A stretch of 5,525 bases of DNA from JACKOD01 sp041591635 (lineage in GTDB: Bacteria > Pseudomonadota > Gammaproteobacteria > Pseudomonadales > Oleiphilaceae), in NCBI GenBank assembly GCA_041591635.1, contig JBFHRO010000217.1, forward strand, positions 1 through 5,525, written 5' to 3'. Position 1 is the stretch's first letter, and each line of letters begins with the position of its first letter. The notes beneath the pieces are model-generated. The model had not been told where the DNA came from and did no database searches. It saw nothing but the letters and a program-made list of their open reading frames with translations. The position numbers and the translations under genes were made by a program. Shown here in pieces: positions 4,714 to 5,525 of this stretch.

Positions 4714-5466
4714 GTGATTTATACCGATGATGTACTCAAAACACTCAAGGCCATGTTGCGTGAACGAGGCCTCACCTACCGCGATGCGGCCGAGGCTCTG
4801 GAACTTACCGAGTCCAGCATCAAGCGCCTGTTCCGCGAACAGGATTTCTCCCTCAAGCGCCTTGAACGCCTGTGTGAGCTGATGGACACCGACCTGGGCA
4901 CCTTGCTGGCCCAGGCCGCCCAGGCCAAGGCCAGAATTCGCACCCTGACCCTGGAGCAAGAGCAGCTGCTGGTCTCGGATCTGCGCTTGCTGGTGATTGC
5001 CGTGTGCCTGGTCAATCGCTGGCAGGTGAGCGAGATCCTCGCTACCTACCGCATAGACGAGCACGAGGCGGTGCAGGCATTGGCGCGGCTGGATCGCTTT
5101 CGGCTCATTGAACTGCAGCCGGGAAACCGGGTGAAGCTGCTGGTGAGTGCCGATTTCAGCTGGCGTCGCAACGGGCCGATTCAAGCCTTTTTTGAGCAGC
5201 AGGTGCAGGCCGATTTTTTTCAGGCGCGCTTTAACGGGCCGGGGGAAATCCGCCTGTTTGTATCGGGCATGCTGTCCCGGCGTGCTAACGAAAACCTGCG
5301 CGAACGCCTCGAAAAAGTTGCGGTGGCATTTCTCCAGGCGAGCGAGGAAGACCGCAGCCTGCCCCTGACCAAGCGTTTTGGCACCAGTCTCTTTCTGGCC
5401 ATGCGCCCCTGGGAGCTGAAGGCGTTTGAGGCGCTGCGGCGGGAGCCGGACAAGCGGCTGTTCTGA
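4714..5466 (+). CDS. XRE-type helix-turn-helix transcriptional regulator with a second winged-helix-like region
   Basis: The 250-residue protein opens with an XRE/Cro-type DNA-binding domain (about 5-65). The scaffold and recognition helices are GLTYRDAAEALELTESSIKR (19-38), followed by FSLKRLERLCELMDTDLGTLL. The middle (about 98-150) reads as helix-helix-strand, with RWQVSEILATYRIDEHEAVQ then LARLDRFRLIELQPGNRVKLLV. This resembles a winged helix and might be a second DNA-binding or dimer module. The C-terminal part has FFEQQVQADFFQARF, an LFVSGMLSRRANENL segment and the ending AMRPWELKAFEALRR. I recall these as recurring in an uncharacterised group of proteobacterial HTH regulators; no ligand pocket is recognisable. 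A GTG start at 4714 follows GGAGG. It is divergent from the YiaA/B-PspA-like unit, which is its likely target along with itself. Repressor or activator status cannot be read from the sequence. Confidence 0.9.
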   Translation: MIYTDDVLKTLKAMLRERGLTYRDAAEALELTESSIKRLFREQDFSLKRLERLCELMDTDLGTLLAQAAQAKARIRTLTLEQEQLLVSDLRLLVIAVCLVNRWQVSEILATYRIDEHEAVQALARLDRFRLIELQPGNRVKLLVSADFSWRRNGPIQAFFEQQVQADFFQARFNGPGEIRLFVSGMLSRRANENLRERLEKVAVAFLQASEEDRSLPLTKRFGTSLFLAMRPWELKAFEALRREPDKRLF

Positions 5467-5525
5467 TGTTCATCCAAGGGGCGCTTTGGACCGAAAACCG
5501 GAGGATCACTTGGCAAGGGGCGGCC
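5466..5525 (+). CDS. Possible start of a downstream gene, translationally coupled (cut by window end)
   Basis: The regulator's stop and an ATG overlap as TGATG (stop 5464-5466, ATG 5466-5468), the classic arrangement for translational coupling. The frame stays open for the remaining 20 codons and begins MFIQGALWTENRRITWQGAA. No domain can be recognised in so short a piece. There is no strong ribosome site of its own, as would fit a coupled gene. An alternative start is TTG 5510 with GGAGG 5 bases upstream. Real but unidentified at best. Confidence 0.35.
   Translation, partial: MFIQGALWTENRRITWQGAA

Overview
The window looks like the chromosome of a Gram-negative gammaproteobacterium of moderately high GC. 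The reasons are the dense gene packing, the Shine-Dalgarno style starts, a Sec-secreted periplasmic binding protein, a PspA/IM30-type protein next to a YiaA/B-type inner-membrane protein, and surface-glycan genes at the left edge. I cannot name a genus from this sequence. There are no tRNA or rRNA genes, CRISPR arrays, transposases or attachment sites that I can see.

Left part (1-1566): the C-terminal end of a polytopic PMT/ArnT-like glycosyltransferase on the + strand, cut by the window edge, faces a complete acyltransferase-3 membrane protein on the - strand. Together they suggest the edge of a locus that builds or decorates a surface polysaccharide or lipid. A roughly 260-base divergent intergenic region (1567-1826) follows. 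It holds no gene but has one 10-base palindrome and two strong inverted repeats.

Middle part (1827-3505): a small stand-alone SET-domain protein with an intact methyltransferase signature and post-SET zinc cysteines (+) converges on a secreted substrate-binding-like protein (-). Their 3' ends overlap by 13 bases.

Right part (3589-5466): a two-gene leftward unit (YiaA/B-like two-helix membrane protein, then a divergent PspA/IM30-like coiled-coil protein 16 bases downstream) is transcribed away from an XRE-type regulator (+). A 20-bp imperfect dyad lies in the 140-base divergent region and is a reasonable operator candidate. The secreted binding protein lies 83 bases downstream of the PspA-like gene on the same strand and may be a third member. 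A long hairpin at the very end of the PspA-like gene could separate or tune its expression. I infer, without proof, a membrane-stress module: a membrane anchor, a PspA-like effector, possibly a periplasmic sensor, and a dedicated regulator. A further reading frame begins at the regulator's stop codon (TGATG) and runs off the right edge.
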